From positions 2,169,282 through 2,233,281 of the forward strand of contig OY282432.1 in NCBI GenBank assembly GCA_958295985.1: a stretch of 64,000 nucleotides of DNA. Reading direction: 5' to 3'. Positions 1-9,063 of this stretch are shown here, piece after piece. The first letter of the stretch is position 1, and each line of letters opens with the position of its first letter. The notes below the pieces were generated by a model that had not been told where the DNA came from, made no database searches, and worked only from the letters and a program-made list of their open reading frames with translations. The DNA comes from an uncultured Candidatus Binatia bacterium (GTDB lineage: Bacteria; Desulfobacterota; Binatia; UBA9968; JAJDTQ01). Position numbers and translations under genes: made by a program.

Positions 1-1
1 A

Positions 2-1573
2 GTGCAGCAATCCGAAGCATCCCCTGCCCCCTCCCCACCCCGCAGGCGGATCATGATAATCGATCCACCTTTCAAGCGCCTCTACCACGACAATGCGTCG
101 CTGGTGAAATTCCCCCTGGCGCTTGGCTATCTCTCGGGGGCGGTCTTGAAGTGGACGGATTGGGAGGTCCAGGCCTACAACGCCGATTTCAACCCGAAGA
201 AGAAAGCCATCACAATCGACAACGTAACCCGCATCAAAGAAGGAATGGACCGTTACCTGCGGACGCTGGAAGACCCCGCGGCGCCTGTATGGGCAGAGAT
301 ACGGTCGGCCATAGCGGAGTTCAACCCTGACGTCATCGGCATCAGTTCCAAGACCCAGAACTTCCCGTCCGCGATGAGGGTTGCGCGAATCGCCAAGGAG
401 CATGATCCCGGCACGCTGGTCGTCCTGGGCGGCCCCCATGCCACCTTGTCCACGATGGCGGCGCTGGATTGCCCGGATATCGACGTGGCGGTGTTGGGCG
501 AAGGGGAGACGACGCTGGTCGAGCTGCTCGAGGCCCGGGAAAACGGCGCGCCGCCGAGTGAGGTGGCGGGGTTGGCCTACCGTCAGGACGGCCGCAAGGT
601 GTTCACGCCGCCGCGCACCAACATTGCCGACCTCGACGAACTGCCTTTTCCCGCGGAAGCTGCGCCGCGCGTGCTGCGGGACTACGCCAGTTATCCGGCC
701 GAAGCCTTCGGATATGTCTTCTCGGCTCGCGGCTGCCCTTACGCTTGCACCTTCTGCGAGTCCAAGGCCATCTGGACGCAAACGACCCGCTGGCGCTCAC
801 CGGAAAACGTGGTGCGGGAACTCAAGTTACTGATGGAGCGGGGCGTCCGGTACGTCTACTTCGACGATGACACCTTCGGAATCCACCCGCGTTATATCGA
901 GGAACTGTGCAGTTTGATCGAAACCGAGTGCCCCAAGCTCAAATGGGGCTGCGAGATCACCGTCGGCGTGGTCAAGGAGCGGTCGGTCGAATGGATGCGA
1001 CGTTCCGGCTGTGTGCGGGTCAATATCGGTATCGAGTCGGGAAACAACCGGATACTGCGCAGCGTCAAGAAGGGGCACACCATCGAGAAGGCGTATCCCG
1101 CGGTGGACCTCTGCCGGCGGAAGGGTATCGAAGTCGGCGCCTTCTTCATGGTGGGTTTCCCGTGGGAAACGGAAGAGACGTTGCGAGACACTCTGACGGC
1201 CATCGAGAAGATTAACGCCGACAACATCATGCTGAGCATTTTCACCCCCTATCCGGGTTCCGAGTTGTTCCAGGTGTGCAAGGAGCTCGGGGTGGTGGAC
1301 GACGACTTCGACATCACGATTTACAACCATCAGAGCCCGGAGAACTGCTTCACCGCCTTTATCCCGCCGGAGCGTTTCAAGGAACTGGTCCGGGAGGCGG
1401 TCTCGGTTGTCGGGCGCAAAAACAGCCGCGGCCGGTGGCGCCGGGCGGTCATGATGCTGCTTCATCGCGACTTCTATCGAACGAGGCACATGGCGCGGCA
1501 GTTCCTCCTCACCCGCGCGGCGTGGTATTCCGCGCGCGTCTTTCGACGCCTCCGGCTCAGGGCATCGGCCTGA
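2..1573 (+). CDS. B12-binding domain radical SAM protein
   Basis: This gene encodes a cobalamin-binding radical SAM enzyme of about 520 residues. Residues about 15-185 look like the B12-binding Rossmann domain, with a GGPHATL stretch near the middle. The radical SAM cluster motif CX3CX2C is at Cys245, Cys249 and Cys252, followed by a TIM-barrel region that includes a GIESG turn. Such enzymes use a 4Fe-4S cluster and S-adenosylmethionine, often to methylate or rearrange unactivated carbons; the substrate here is unknown. A GTG at 2 gives the longest frame, but the ATG at 53 is an equally good start because conserved sequence begins there. It heads a plus-strand polysaccharide gene run, so modification of a sugar or lipid is plausible. 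The gene could begin upstream of the window. Confidence 0.85.
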   Translation: MQQSEASPAPSPPRRRIMIIDPPFKRLYHDNASLVKFPLALGYLSGAVLKWTDWEVQAYNADFNPKKKAITIDNVTRIKEGMDRYLRTLEDPAAPVWAEIRSAIAEFNPDVIGISSKTQNFPSAMRVARIAKEHDPGTLVVLGGPHATLSTMAALDCPDIDVAVLGEGETTLVELLEARENGAPPSEVAGLAYRQDGRKVFTPPRTNIADLDELPFPAEAAPRVLRDYASYPAEAFGYVFSARGCPYACTFCESKAIWTQTTRWRSPENVVRELKLLMERGVRYVYFDDDTFGIHPRYIEELCSLIETECPKLKWGCEITVGVVKERSVEWMRRSGCVRVNIGIESGNNRILRSVKKGHTIEKAYPAVDLCRRKGIEVGAFFMVGFPWETEETLRDTLTAIEKINADNIMLSIFTPYPGSELFQVCKELGVVDDDFDITIYNHQSPENCFTAFIPPERFKELVREAVSVVGRKNSRGRWRRAVMMLLHRDFYRTRHMARQFLLTRAAWYSARVFRRLRLRASA

Positions 1574-1637
1574 CGGCCGTGGGACAACGCCGAAGTGGCG
1601 CAAGACTTGCGCGCCTTGTGTGGACGTTAGCCCCTGC

Positions 1638-2567
1638 ATGGACATTTTGCGTTTTCTGACCCGCTATTCACCCCGGCCGGCCAAGAAAGTGTACCGGCGC
1701 CTTTTCGGCGACGAGCAGTGGTTCCTGGCCGTGAACGCCGTCCGGCCCGTGGCCGGTTCGGGAATGACCGGACGGGCGCCCGCGGCGCAGTTCAAGGTGC
1801 ATCATGCTCCGCCCGGTCGTTTCTGGGCCGACCCCTTTCCCATCGTTGTTGACGGCAAGGTTTGGGTGTTCTTCGAAGATTACTCGTTCGCGTTGAAGAA
1901 AGCCGCCATCGCGTACGCTCCGGTGTCCGCCGCTGGCGACCTGGGCGAAGTCGCCACTGCGTTGGAATGTCCCTACCATCTCTCCTACCCGTTTATTTTC
2001 GAGCATCAGGGCGGGCTTTATCTGATTCCCGATACATGGGACGAGAATCGGGTTGACCTGTGGCGCTGCCGCCGGTTCCCCGGCGATTGGAGCCGGGAAC
2101 GGACGCTGATGGACGGCGTGAGCATGAGCGACCCGACCCTGCACCGGCGGGACGGGAAGCTGTGGCTGTTCGGCACGGTGAGCGAGGCGAGGGCGCGGGC
2201 CAACGACGAACTGCATATTTTCATGGCCGATGCCCTGGACGGCGCGTGGCGGCCCCACCCGGCCAATCCGGTGGTGTCCGACCGCGGCCGGGCCCGGCCG
2301 GCGGGCCGGCTGTTTTTCCGGGACGGCCACCTCATTCGCCCGGGGCAGGATTGCCGCGGAGGCTACGGACGCGCGGTAGTCCTCAACCGGGTGGATGAAC
2401 TGAACGAGCGCGCCTATGCCGAAGCCTCCATCGGGCGCATCGACGGCTCCGGGCTGCCCGGCAACCGGGGCACGCACACGGTCAATTACGCGGGCGGCCT
2501 CGAATTCCTGGACGGACGCACGAGGGCGCGCAGAGAAAGGGGTCAGAGCCTGGAGGAAGGCGGTTGA
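1638..2567 (+). CDS. Beta-propeller protein resembling the GINT1 N-terminal domain
   Basis: The product (309 aa) resembles the five-bladed propeller domain named after glucosamine inositolphosphorylceramide transferase 1. In bacteria this domain often sits in polysaccharide loci. Diagnostic stretches are WADPFP, FFEDY, a YHLSYPF blade, RPAGRLF and a late GTHT. No signal peptide is obvious. I chose ATG 1638 because an upstream GTG at 1620 adds only six residues. The last four bases overlap the TTG start of the next glycosyltransferase gene, which suggests translational coupling. The molecular role is not established; carbohydrate binding or transfer is an inference from the fold and the neighbours. 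Confidence 0.7.
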   Translation: MDILRFLTRYSPRPAKKVYRRLFGDEQWFLAVNAVRPVAGSGMTGRAPAAQFKVHHAPPGRFWADPFPIVVDGKVWVFFEDYSFALKKAAIAYAPVSAAGDLGEVATALECPYHLSYPFIFEHQGGLYLIPDTWDENRVDLWRCRRFPGDWSRERTLMDGVSMSDPTLHRRDGKLWLFGTVSEARARANDELHIFMADALDGAWRPHPANPVVSDRGRARPAGRLFFRDGHLIRPGQDCRGGYGRAVVLNRVDELNERAYAEASIGRIDGSGLPGNRGTHTVNYAGGLEFLDGRTRARRERGQSLEEGG

Positions 2568-3655
2568 GCCTGGAAGAGGCGAAAAGGGTAAGGCTGCTGC
2601 TCATAGGCCCGCTGCCCGCCAAGCCGGCGTCCCTTGGAGAACCCATCGGCGGGTCCAGGGTGACGTTTGCGGAAGCGGTCCGAGAGCTGGACCAGCGAGG
2701 CTTCGACCTTGACATCATCAACACGGCTCGGCCGAGGCCCAATCTGCCCCTTTGGAAAATTCTGAGTTACGAGTTTTTCACCTTTGCGCGGGTGGTGTGG
2801 AGAGTCCTGTGGAGGGCCCGGCGCTCCGACTTGGTGTTCCTTCACATGTCGGCCTATTCCGCGCTGTTGGCGGCGTCCACCATCTGGGCCCTGTGCCGGG
2901 TGCTGCGTCGCCCCCTGGCGCTGCGGTTCTTCGGGGACAGCCTCTACTTCACCTACCATCGTTACGGGCGGGCTCGCCGCTGGCTGCTGGACCGGACGTG
3001 TCTCCGGGCCTCGCTGGTGTATGAGGAACGGCAGACGCTCCGGGAGTTCAGCAGCCGGGACAACTTCCGCTGGCTGGCCAACACCAGGGACATCGTCCCC
3101 GCGGAAACCGGGCGAGACCGGGGTCGTGTCCGCAGACTGATCTTCATGGGCCAGCTCAGGAAGGAAAAGGGGCTGGCCGAGGCGCTGGAGGCCTGCCGTT
3201 CCCTGCCCGAGGACTGCCATCTCCGCGTTTTTGGACCCCGTATGCCCAACACCGATTTTTCCCTGTTCGACAGCCACCCCAGGGCCACCTACGGTGGGGT
3301 GCTGGAGCCGGAGGAGGCGACACGGGTCCTCGCCGAACACGACCTGCTGCTGTTCCTCAGCTACATGAGAAGCGAGGGCACTCCGGGAGTCATTATAGAA
3401 GCCTTCCAGTGCGGCGTGCCGGTTGTAGCAACTGCGACAGGCGGAGTCCCCGAGCAGGTGGAACACGAAAAGAGCGGGCTGCTGGTGGCGCCTCGCTCCG
3501 TCCCGGAGTTGAAGGCGGCGGTCCAGCGGCTGATTGACGACCCGGCTCTGTACCGGCGGCTTTGCGCCGGGGCCAGGCAGCGCGGCGAGTTCTTCCGCAG
3601 CGGGCGCCATTTCGACCGGTTGGCCGAGGAGCTGCGGGGCCTGGCCTGCAAATAG
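2564..3655 (+). CDS. Glycosyltransferase family 4
   Basis: This is a 363-residue GT-B fold glycosyltransferase, probably cytoplasmic and acting on a lipid-linked sugar acceptor. The N-terminal half carries the GG-S loop of an acceptor-binding domain. The C-terminal half has the GT4 donor-site features, including a LRKEKGLAEALEA helix, SEGTPGVIIEAF (an E-x7-E-like donor loop) and GLLV. The TTG start at 2564 overlaps the upstream stop codon as TTGA. It is a clear paralogue of the gene at 17563-18705: both share the TDFSLF, HPRATYGGVL and RSEG segments. The next gene, a flippase, starts three bases after its stop, so the genes are probably cotranscribed. Confidence 0.88.
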   Translation: MSLEEAKRVRLLLIGPLPAKPASLGEPIGGSRVTFAEAVRELDQRGFDLDIINTARPRPNLPLWKILSYEFFTFARVVWRVLWRARRSDLVFLHMSAYSALLAASTIWALCRVLRRPLALRFFGDSLYFTYHRYGRARRWLLDRTCLRASLVYEERQTLREFSSRDNFRWLANTRDIVPAETGRDRGRVRRLIFMGQLRKEKGLAEALEACRSLPEDCHLRVFGPRMPNTDFSLFDSHPRATYGGVLEPEEATRVLAEHDLLLFLSYMRSEGTPGVIIEAFQCGVPVVATATGGVPEQVEHEKSGLLVAPRSVPELKAAVQRLIDDPALYRRLCAGARQRGEFFRSGRHFDRLAEELRGLACK

Positions 3656-3658
3656 GCA

Positions 3659-4981
3659 ATGGCGCTTACCCGGTTGCTTTCGACCTCGGACCGGCGCGCA
3701 GCGCGGCAGACCCTCTGGATGGGCGCCATTACGGCGGCCCAACTCCTGGGCGGACTGGCCCAGATGGTCATCTCCGCCCGTATACTTGGACCGGAGGGTT
3801 TCGGGGCCCTGGCCGTCATCATCGCCGCAGCCTTCCTCATCCATGGTCTGTTGGCCGTACCGGGCGGTGAAGCCGTTACAACTTTCGTGACGCAGGCCGT
3901 GGCGGAGGACAGGCCACAAGAGGCTTCCCGCATATTGCGTTTCACCATGGCCCTGTCCCTGGGGCTGTCCCTCATCGCCTACGCCTTTATTGCCCTCATC
4001 GTCCTCGTGGCAGGCAGCCTGTTGGGTATTGAGAACGCCCACCGGGACGTAGCCCTCATGTACGGCGTTGTGGGCATCTTCCGGGCCACCCGCACCGAAA
4101 GCCTGGCGGTTCTGCGGTTGTCCGACCGGATATCCCTGGGCCTGGCAATCACTCTGGCCAGCGTTCTGCTCCGGGTCGCCCTGCTGGGAATAGTATGGTT
4201 GCAGGGGGGCGGGATGTTCGAGGTGGTCCTGACGCACATTGCCGGCGTCGTGGTGAGCGGGGCCGGGATGCTCGTTGCCGCCACGGCATCGGCCCCGCGG
4301 GCGGGGATAACCGGCTTCCTGAGTTCCTTGTCCCTCAGAGTCCCGCCGGAGGTGGTGCGCTTCCAGACCGGGATATTCTGGAGGACCACCATAGCGACAT
4401 TGGCCTATAACATGGACACTCTCCTGGTGGCCCAGTTTACCGGGGCGGCGGAGGTCGGATTGTACCGGGCGGCCAGGCAGGTTACCGACACTGGACACTA
4501 TCCCTTTCAGCCGCTGCGGGATGGCGTGCAACCCCAGTACAGCAAGCAATGGTACGCGGGCCAGGGCGGGGCCCTGCGCCGCATCTCGCTGCTGTTCAGT
4601 CTGGCGTCCTTCGCCTCGGCGGTGGGGCTGTTCGGGCTGCTTGCCATCTTCCATCAACCCTTGGTCCGGCTCTTCCTGGGGGAGGAGTTTTCCGGCGTCG
4701 CTCCTCTCCTGCTGATCATGATTGCCGGGGCCTTCGTCATTAACAGCATTTCCGCGCTTACCGTGCTGCCAGCGGCTGTTGGGCGGGTCTGGCCGTTGTT
4801 GGCGGGGGAATTGGGCGGTCTGGCGGTTTCCATTGCCCTCATCGTATGGCTGGTCCCGTTGCACGGCGCGGAAGGCGCGGCCTGGGCCAATACTGCATAC
4901 TATAGTGTCATCGCCTTGATCATGGCACCCTTTATAATTTCAACCCTGCGGCAGAGCCGCCATTTACGGCAGAAACGGTAG
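3659..4981 (+). CDS. Polysaccharide flippase (oligosaccharide flippase family)
   Basis: The 440-residue product is a polytopic membrane protein of the MATE-like/MVF/Wzx superfamily with about 12 hydrophobic helices. It probably flips a lipid-linked oligosaccharide across the inner membrane. Charged cytoplasmic loops alternate with helices such as the one near residues 80-100. The ATG lies three bases after the glycosyltransferase stop, indicating an operon. A second flippase at 15890-17221 and a flippase remnant near 17386 mean this locus has carried several export modules. Donor and acceptor specificity cannot be read from sequence. Confidence 0.85.
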   Translation: MALTRLLSTSDRRAARQTLWMGAITAAQLLGGLAQMVISARILGPEGFGALAVIIAAAFLIHGLLAVPGGEAVTTFVTQAVAEDRPQEASRILRFTMALSLGLSLIAYAFIALIVLVAGSLLGIENAHRDVALMYGVVGIFRATRTESLAVLRLSDRISLGLAITLASVLLRVALLGIVWLQGGGMFEVVLTHIAGVVVSGAGMLVAATASAPRAGITGFLSSLSLRVPPEVVRFQTGIFWRTTIATLAYNMDTLLVAQFTGAAEVGLYRAARQVTDTGHYPFQPLRDGVQPQYSKQWYAGQGGALRRISLLFSLASFASAVGLFGLLAIFHQPLVRLFLGEEFSGVAPLLLIMIAGAFVINSISALTVLPAAVGRVWPLLAGELGGLAVSIALIVWLVPLHGAEGAAWANTAYYSVIALIMAPFIISTLRQSRHLRQKR

Positions 4982-5026
4982 AGAGCGCATGTCCCCAACC
5001 CAACCCGGCTCGACACCAAGGTTCCT

Positions 5027-5257
5027 ATGATTGGTTACCTCTGTCTGTGTCTGAGCGTATTTTTCTTCAGCTTCCTCCTCGTTGCCGCCCCGGAGACATT
5101 GCGTGCGCTGACCCGGGAAGACTCCTGGGTAGAGTATCTCGCTGCGGTATGGTGTCTCCTGGCGGGCTTACTGCTGTTCGGCACGGCCTGGATGGAGCGC
5201 AGCTTCTCCCGCTCCAGCGGACACAGGCCAATCTTCTTTTGCACGTCATCCCCCTAG
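5027..5257 (+). pseudogene. Truncated membrane protein, N-terminal part only
   Basis: The frame encodes 76 residues with two predicted membrane helices (about 3-25 and 38-55) separated by an EDSWVEYL segment. That pattern resembles the start of a larger membrane protein family in which an acidic ED-x2-VEWL motif links the first two helices. The frame becomes unlike a membrane protein after about residue 63 and then stops. Its end overlaps the convergent methyltransferase stop by four bases. I read it as a gene cut off by recombination, but a genuine small two-helix protein cannot be excluded. Confidence 0.4.
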
Positions 5258-6099
5258 GGCTGCCGGTAAACCGCATATACGGAAACCGCAACGTAATCGC
5301 GCAACAGAGGCACGCGCAGCAATAGGTTGGAAAGTCGCCAGAGCGCGGGCCAGCGTTTCAACTGCGGGTTCACAGTCAACCGTTCCGTTATCCACCCCAC
5401 TTCTTCGACGTAACGAAGAAACTCCGAAAACCTCATCTTGTTCAGTCCTTCCCTCGTATCTTCGAACGACTCGGCCTCATCCGCTACAGGCCGCCAGAAC
5501 TCGCGCCTGAGACGCATAAGCGCGTCTTCTGAAAACAAGACTCCCATCCACGGTATGCGGAATCTGAAGAACCGGTTCAGATGGTCCCCGAACGGTGAAT
5601 GAAACAGCGGGCCAAACGCTATAACTATCCTTGCCCGCCCCGATGACTTGAGGACGTCGTCAATACGGCGGAGGCAATCGCGAGGGCGCTCCACGTGCTC
5701 GAACACCTCATGAGAAAGTACGATGTCATACTCCTTCTCGTTCGGTATATCATGAACATTCACGCACTCGAATGCGGCTTTGTCCTGCAACTGCGTCTTC
5801 CTGGCAAGCGCTTTCGCGATTTCGATGTAATACGGGTCTTTATCAATACCCGTCACGTGTCGGCAGCCGCGCTGCGCCAGCGCCAGGGACATCTCTCCCA
5901 TGCCGCATCCGACCTCCAGGTAGCGCATATCCGGCTCGATGGGAATCTCGTTGTCCAGACGGCGGTTCCATTTTTCGAAGCGAGCCGTGGCGGATTCGAT
6001 GCTCAGATCACGCTCGAGCTGACGAAGCTCCTCCGCTTCGGGGTGTCTGCCATGCGCGAATAGCCGAAGCAGCCTGTAATCAATCGTCTTACCAAACAC
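5254..6099 (-). CDS. Class I SAM-dependent methyltransferase
   Basis: This 281-residue protein is a Rossmann-fold methyltransferase. Motif I is YLEVGCGMGEMS (about residues 60-71), followed by the acidic GIDKDP strand end and a DIVLSHEVFEHV post-II region typical of the Methyltransf_11/23 group. It starts at a GTG 28 bases after the stop of the large upstream gene on the same strand, so both are likely cotranscribed. In this setting it may methylate a sugar or a lipid carrier-linked glycan, but the substrate is an inference. Confidence 0.8.
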   Translation of the reverse strand: MFGKTIDYRLLRLFAHGRHPEAEELRQLERDLSIESATARFEKWNRRLDNEIPIEPDMRYLEVGCGMGEMSLALAQRGCRHVTGIDKDPYYIEIAKALARKTQLQDKAAFECVNVHDIPNEKEYDIVLSHEVFEHVERPRDCLRRIDDVLKSSGRARIVIAFGPLFHSPFGDHLNRFFRFRIPWMGVLFSEDALMRLRREFWRPVADEAESFEDTREGLNKMRFSEFLRYVEEVGWITERLTVNPQLKRWPALWRLSNLLLRVPLLRDYVAVSVYAVYRQP

Positions 6100-6127
6100 T
6101 TGGCTTCCCTCCCGCGGGGTAGCCCCG

Positions 6128-8950
6128 CTATTTGTGTATAGCAGCGCTTCCGGAATAGCGCGGGCGAAGCAGGTAGGATCGCTCGTTGGGCTTCAGTGAA
6201 AGTGTGACGGCCTCGGTGTCGAAGACAAGTTCGTCCAGCAATTCGCCATCCTGAGAGACAGTGAATGGTCTGCCAACCCAATCCTTTGGCTGGTCGAACA
6301 GTATCGTCAGCGGTTGGTCGAACCTGACGTTGTCCAGACCGTCGGACAGCGTAATCTCGATGCTTTCGATTCCGGCGCCGCCCTCAACCACGTCAACCGT
6401 TATCACGGCGTTCTCTCTTTCCCGGACATAAAGGGTTATGTCGTTCATCGGAGCCGTCCAGAAATCACGCGCCGCGATTGATCGAACGTCTTTGCGGAAC
6501 TCGCCCCAATCGTACCATCCCCAATGCTCGGGCTTTCCGATGCTGTGGTAGGTCAATATAACCCACGCGGTTTGCTCCAAGGCCTCATCCAGGATAGGCA
6601 CCAACTCGTCATTGTCGTTGATGCAGTCGTCGCAGCCTTGAAACTCGATGCTTTGCATCTCCAACGCCCGCAAGCCGAACCAATTATCCGGCGCCAATTG
6701 GGACCCCGGGAGGTTGTAAAGTGCTCGGGAGCTTGTGGTCCCCTGCGCAAGCCGGCGGAAATATCGGGCTATCCGTACCAGGAGGTTTTGAGATGCGCCG
6801 GGGGTTGTGATCTGTAGTCTGCCGCTCAAGAATCCTGAAGCCTCCAGAGCCAGTTGCGTCTCTAGTTCGTTCCCGGCGCCTCTTGGATAGGCGTAGGCGA
6901 CGGGCTTCATTCCCCAATCTTTCATGGTTTCATAGTTGGCCTGGAATGATTCGAGGGCCTCTACGTAAGACAACTCGTCGTGGTCGATGTGATTGTGCCC
7001 ATGTCCAAAATAGCCGAATCCCTTGGGGACCAACTCCGACATCAGATAGACGATCCGCTCATCTTCAGGCCCGCTGAATATGCGATCACCGTAAAAGGAA
7101 TTTCCGGTCACTATTTCATAGCCCATTACGAGACCCTGCTCCAGCACGTAGCCATCTATGTCCGGTTCCCTTCCGGGAACGGGCCAGTCATCGTTTGTAA
7201 TCGAGATTGCGGCGGCGTGGTTGTCTAACCACTTTGCGACGGATGCGTTCAGCGGGTTCGGGGTCATCGCCGGATCAGGAATTGGAACATCAGTCGCATT
7301 CACTCTGAAGATGGCGCCATCGGCCAGTTCCGCCACGGGCTCCAAGGGGAGCGGCGCCCCCGTCTGCAAGAGGCTGCAAATTATCTGTCTGCGTTCGCCC
7401 TGGCCGACCCATACGACGTACTCTTCGGGTTCCCCGTACTGCCGGGATTTCAGGACGGCCCGCTCGAACCAGCGCGGGCAATCGTAGACCTCCCGCAGGT
7501 TTCGCCGCGACACCGGAACCCAGGTCACCCGCGTTCCCGGAACACCGGCGTTCCACCGGAGTACGTTGGGGCGGTTGCTGTAGTACCGGCCGGAGACGGG
7601 GTTCGCCCGGACATATGCCACGAGCTCGGAATCCTCCCAGTACGCCGTGTTCAAACTCTTGCCGATATACCCCGATTCCAGCGCTTCCGCGGTCAATCGC
7701 AGATTCTGCTGCACCGAGACGCCGATATGCCAGGAGCCGCCGACGAGCGCGAGAGCAACCAGGGCCCACCGGCCCATGGACATCCTGCCCGTCGCCCTGC
7801 TGCGCAGGAGTGCGTCCAGCCAGAACGCCGCAACGAACAGCAGCGGGACATAGACCGGCGCCAAGTATCGGTTGTCTATGTCCTGCCAGACCATGAGCCG
7901 CGCCACCACGGCGATGATCGCAAGGTACATCAGCGCGAAGATCCAGAAGACGGAAGACGCCCGGCCCGGACGGGGAGTGACGAGGAGCAGCGCCGCCAGC
8001 AGCAACAGGCCGGCAATCAGCCAGGGCGAGTGCTGCAACGGCCAGGAGATCAGGAACTGCGGGTCGGCCCACCCGCGGAACACCGCGGCGATCTGGCTCA
8101 GCGAATCGAACAGGGACTGTCCCGCCGCGTCGGTCCTGACCCCGAAGAGGGTCCCGGAGACCCGTTGGTTGCGCGCCATCGCCGCCGCGAGCGGGAGCGA
8201 CGAGATGGCGCCGAAGGCCAGGGCATGCTTCAACCGCTCGCGCACCGGGGCGTTCCGGCGCGCAAGGAGCATGAGGACTGCGGAGAGGATGAGCGCAGCT
8301 CCCATGTACCGCGTCAGCGCGGCGAGTGCGGCGAATACCGCGGAAAGCACGAGGGCCCGCGTGCCGCTTCTCCGATGCAGGAACGACTCCAGCGGCATCA
8401 GGGCGAGGAGGGTGAACAGGATGAAGAGGGGTTCGCTCAGGAGGGTCGAAGCGGCATGAGCGAGGGGGAGGGCGGCCATCACCGCCACCGCCACGCCGAG
8501 CGCGATCAGCCGCGACTCGAGTCGTCGGCTCAGCCAGAGGCCCGACACCAGGATGAGCAGGCTGAAGGCGGTTGCGTTCAGGAAGCGGCCACCGTCCACC
8601 GGCTCGATACCGAACAGGCTCAGGAACGCCATTGCCATGGAGAAGAAAGGCGCATAGATCACCATTTGCCCGCCGCCGGGGCTCAGCAGGCCCTCCCCGG
8701 CGGCCAGGCTCTCGGCTGCCGACAGGTAGTTGAAGGCGTCGTTGTAGAGTGCCGCGCCGTAGGTGGACGTGCGGACGAGGATATGCGCCGCGCCGAGAAG
8801 GGCGACGAGTACGATGAGCGCGGGAAGGCAGAGGGTCTTCGCCGACATATGCTGCCGACCGAGCTCGTAGGCCGTAGCGAGCCCGCAGAAGCCACCGCCG
8901 ATCACCGCAACGTGGGGCCGGGAGTCATCCGCCGCCGTCCGGCTAGTCAT
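6128..8950 (-). CDS. Chimeric protein: FAD-fold fragment + GT-C-like membrane domain + NodB-like domain
   Basis: This single 940-residue frame joins three unrelated parts. Residues 1-34 match the start of an FAD-dependent oxidoreductase (AVIGGGFCGLATAYELGR dinucleotide loop). From Met35 (8848) a polytopic GT-C glycosyltransferase-like domain runs to about residue 480, with many helices and an early YNDAFNYL acidic loop. From about residue 560 there is a polysaccharide-deacetylase-like domain with a TNDDWP metal motif and an HGHNH motif, then a beta-rich tail. The natural start of the glycosyltransferase is probably Met35; the first 34 codons look like a relic of a lost gene fused in frame. 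Whether the GT and deacetylase parts belong together naturally is unclear. The methyltransferase follows 28 bases downstream. Confidence 0.75.
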   Translation of the reverse strand: MTSRTAADDSRPHVAVIGGGFCGLATAYELGRQHMSAKTLCLPALIVLVALLGAAHILVRTSTYGAALYNDAFNYLSAAESLAAGEGLLSPGGGQMVIYAPFFSMAMAFLSLFGIEPVDGGRFLNATAFSLLILVSGLWLSRRLESRLIALGVAVAVMAALPLAHAASTLLSEPLFILFTLLALMPLESFLHRRSGTRALVLSAVFAALAALTRYMGAALILSAVLMLLARRNAPVRERLKHALAFGAISSLPLAAAMARNQRVSGTLFGVRTDAAGQSLFDSLSQIAAVFRGWADPQFLISWPLQHSPWLIAGLLLLAALLLVTPRPGRASSVFWIFALMYLAIIAVVARLMVWQDIDNRYLAPVYVPLLFVAAFWLDALLRSRATGRMSMGRWALVALALVGGSWHIGVSVQQNLRLTAEALESGYIGKSLNTAYWEDSELVAYVRANPVSGRYYSNRPNVLRWNAGVPGTRVTWVPVSRRNLREVYDCPRWFERAVLKSRQYGEPEEYVVWVGQGERRQIICSLLQTGAPLPLEPVAELADGAIFRVNATDVPIPDPAMTPNPLNASVAKWLDNHAAAISITNDDWPVPGREPDIDGYVLEQGLVMGYEIVTGNSFYGDRIFSGPEDERIVYLMSELVPKGFGYFGHGHNHIDHDELSYVEALESFQANYETMKDWGMKPVAYAYPRGAGNELETQLALEASGFLSGRLQITTPGASQNLLVRIARYFRRLAQGTTSSRALYNLPGSQLAPDNWFGLRALEMQSIEFQGCDDCINDNDELVPILDEALEQTAWVILTYHSIGKPEHWGWYDWGEFRKDVRSIAARDFWTAPMNDITLYVRERENAVITVDVVEGGAGIESIEITLSDGLDNVRFDQPLTILFDQPKDWVGRPFTVSQDGELLDELVFDTEAVTLSLKPNERSYLLRPRYSGSAAIHK

Positions 8951-8982
8951 CGAAGCAAATTTCCTTTTGCGAGAGAGGACCT

Positions 8983-9042
8983 TCGAACTTCGGCGCTCCG
9001 CAGAGGGCAGGCAAGACTTCCATCACCGCGCCTGTATCCTTG
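8983..9042 (-). repeat. 60-bp displaced copy of an internal sulfotransferase segment
   Basis: These 60 bases are identical to 9395-9454, an internal part of the sulfotransferase gene, and keep the same orientation. The piece lies 3' of the sulfotransferase and just 5' of the fused gene that starts at 8950. It encodes nothing complete and looks like a duplication or deletion scar. Confidence 0.9.
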
Positions 9043-9063
9043 ACTTCCGTCCGGGGTTGCGCT

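Noticed and set aside
7727..9043. A 438-codon plus-strand frame rich in Arg, Gly and Gln
   Set aside because: It is opposite the membrane glycosyltransferase gene and has no hydrophobic core or motif.
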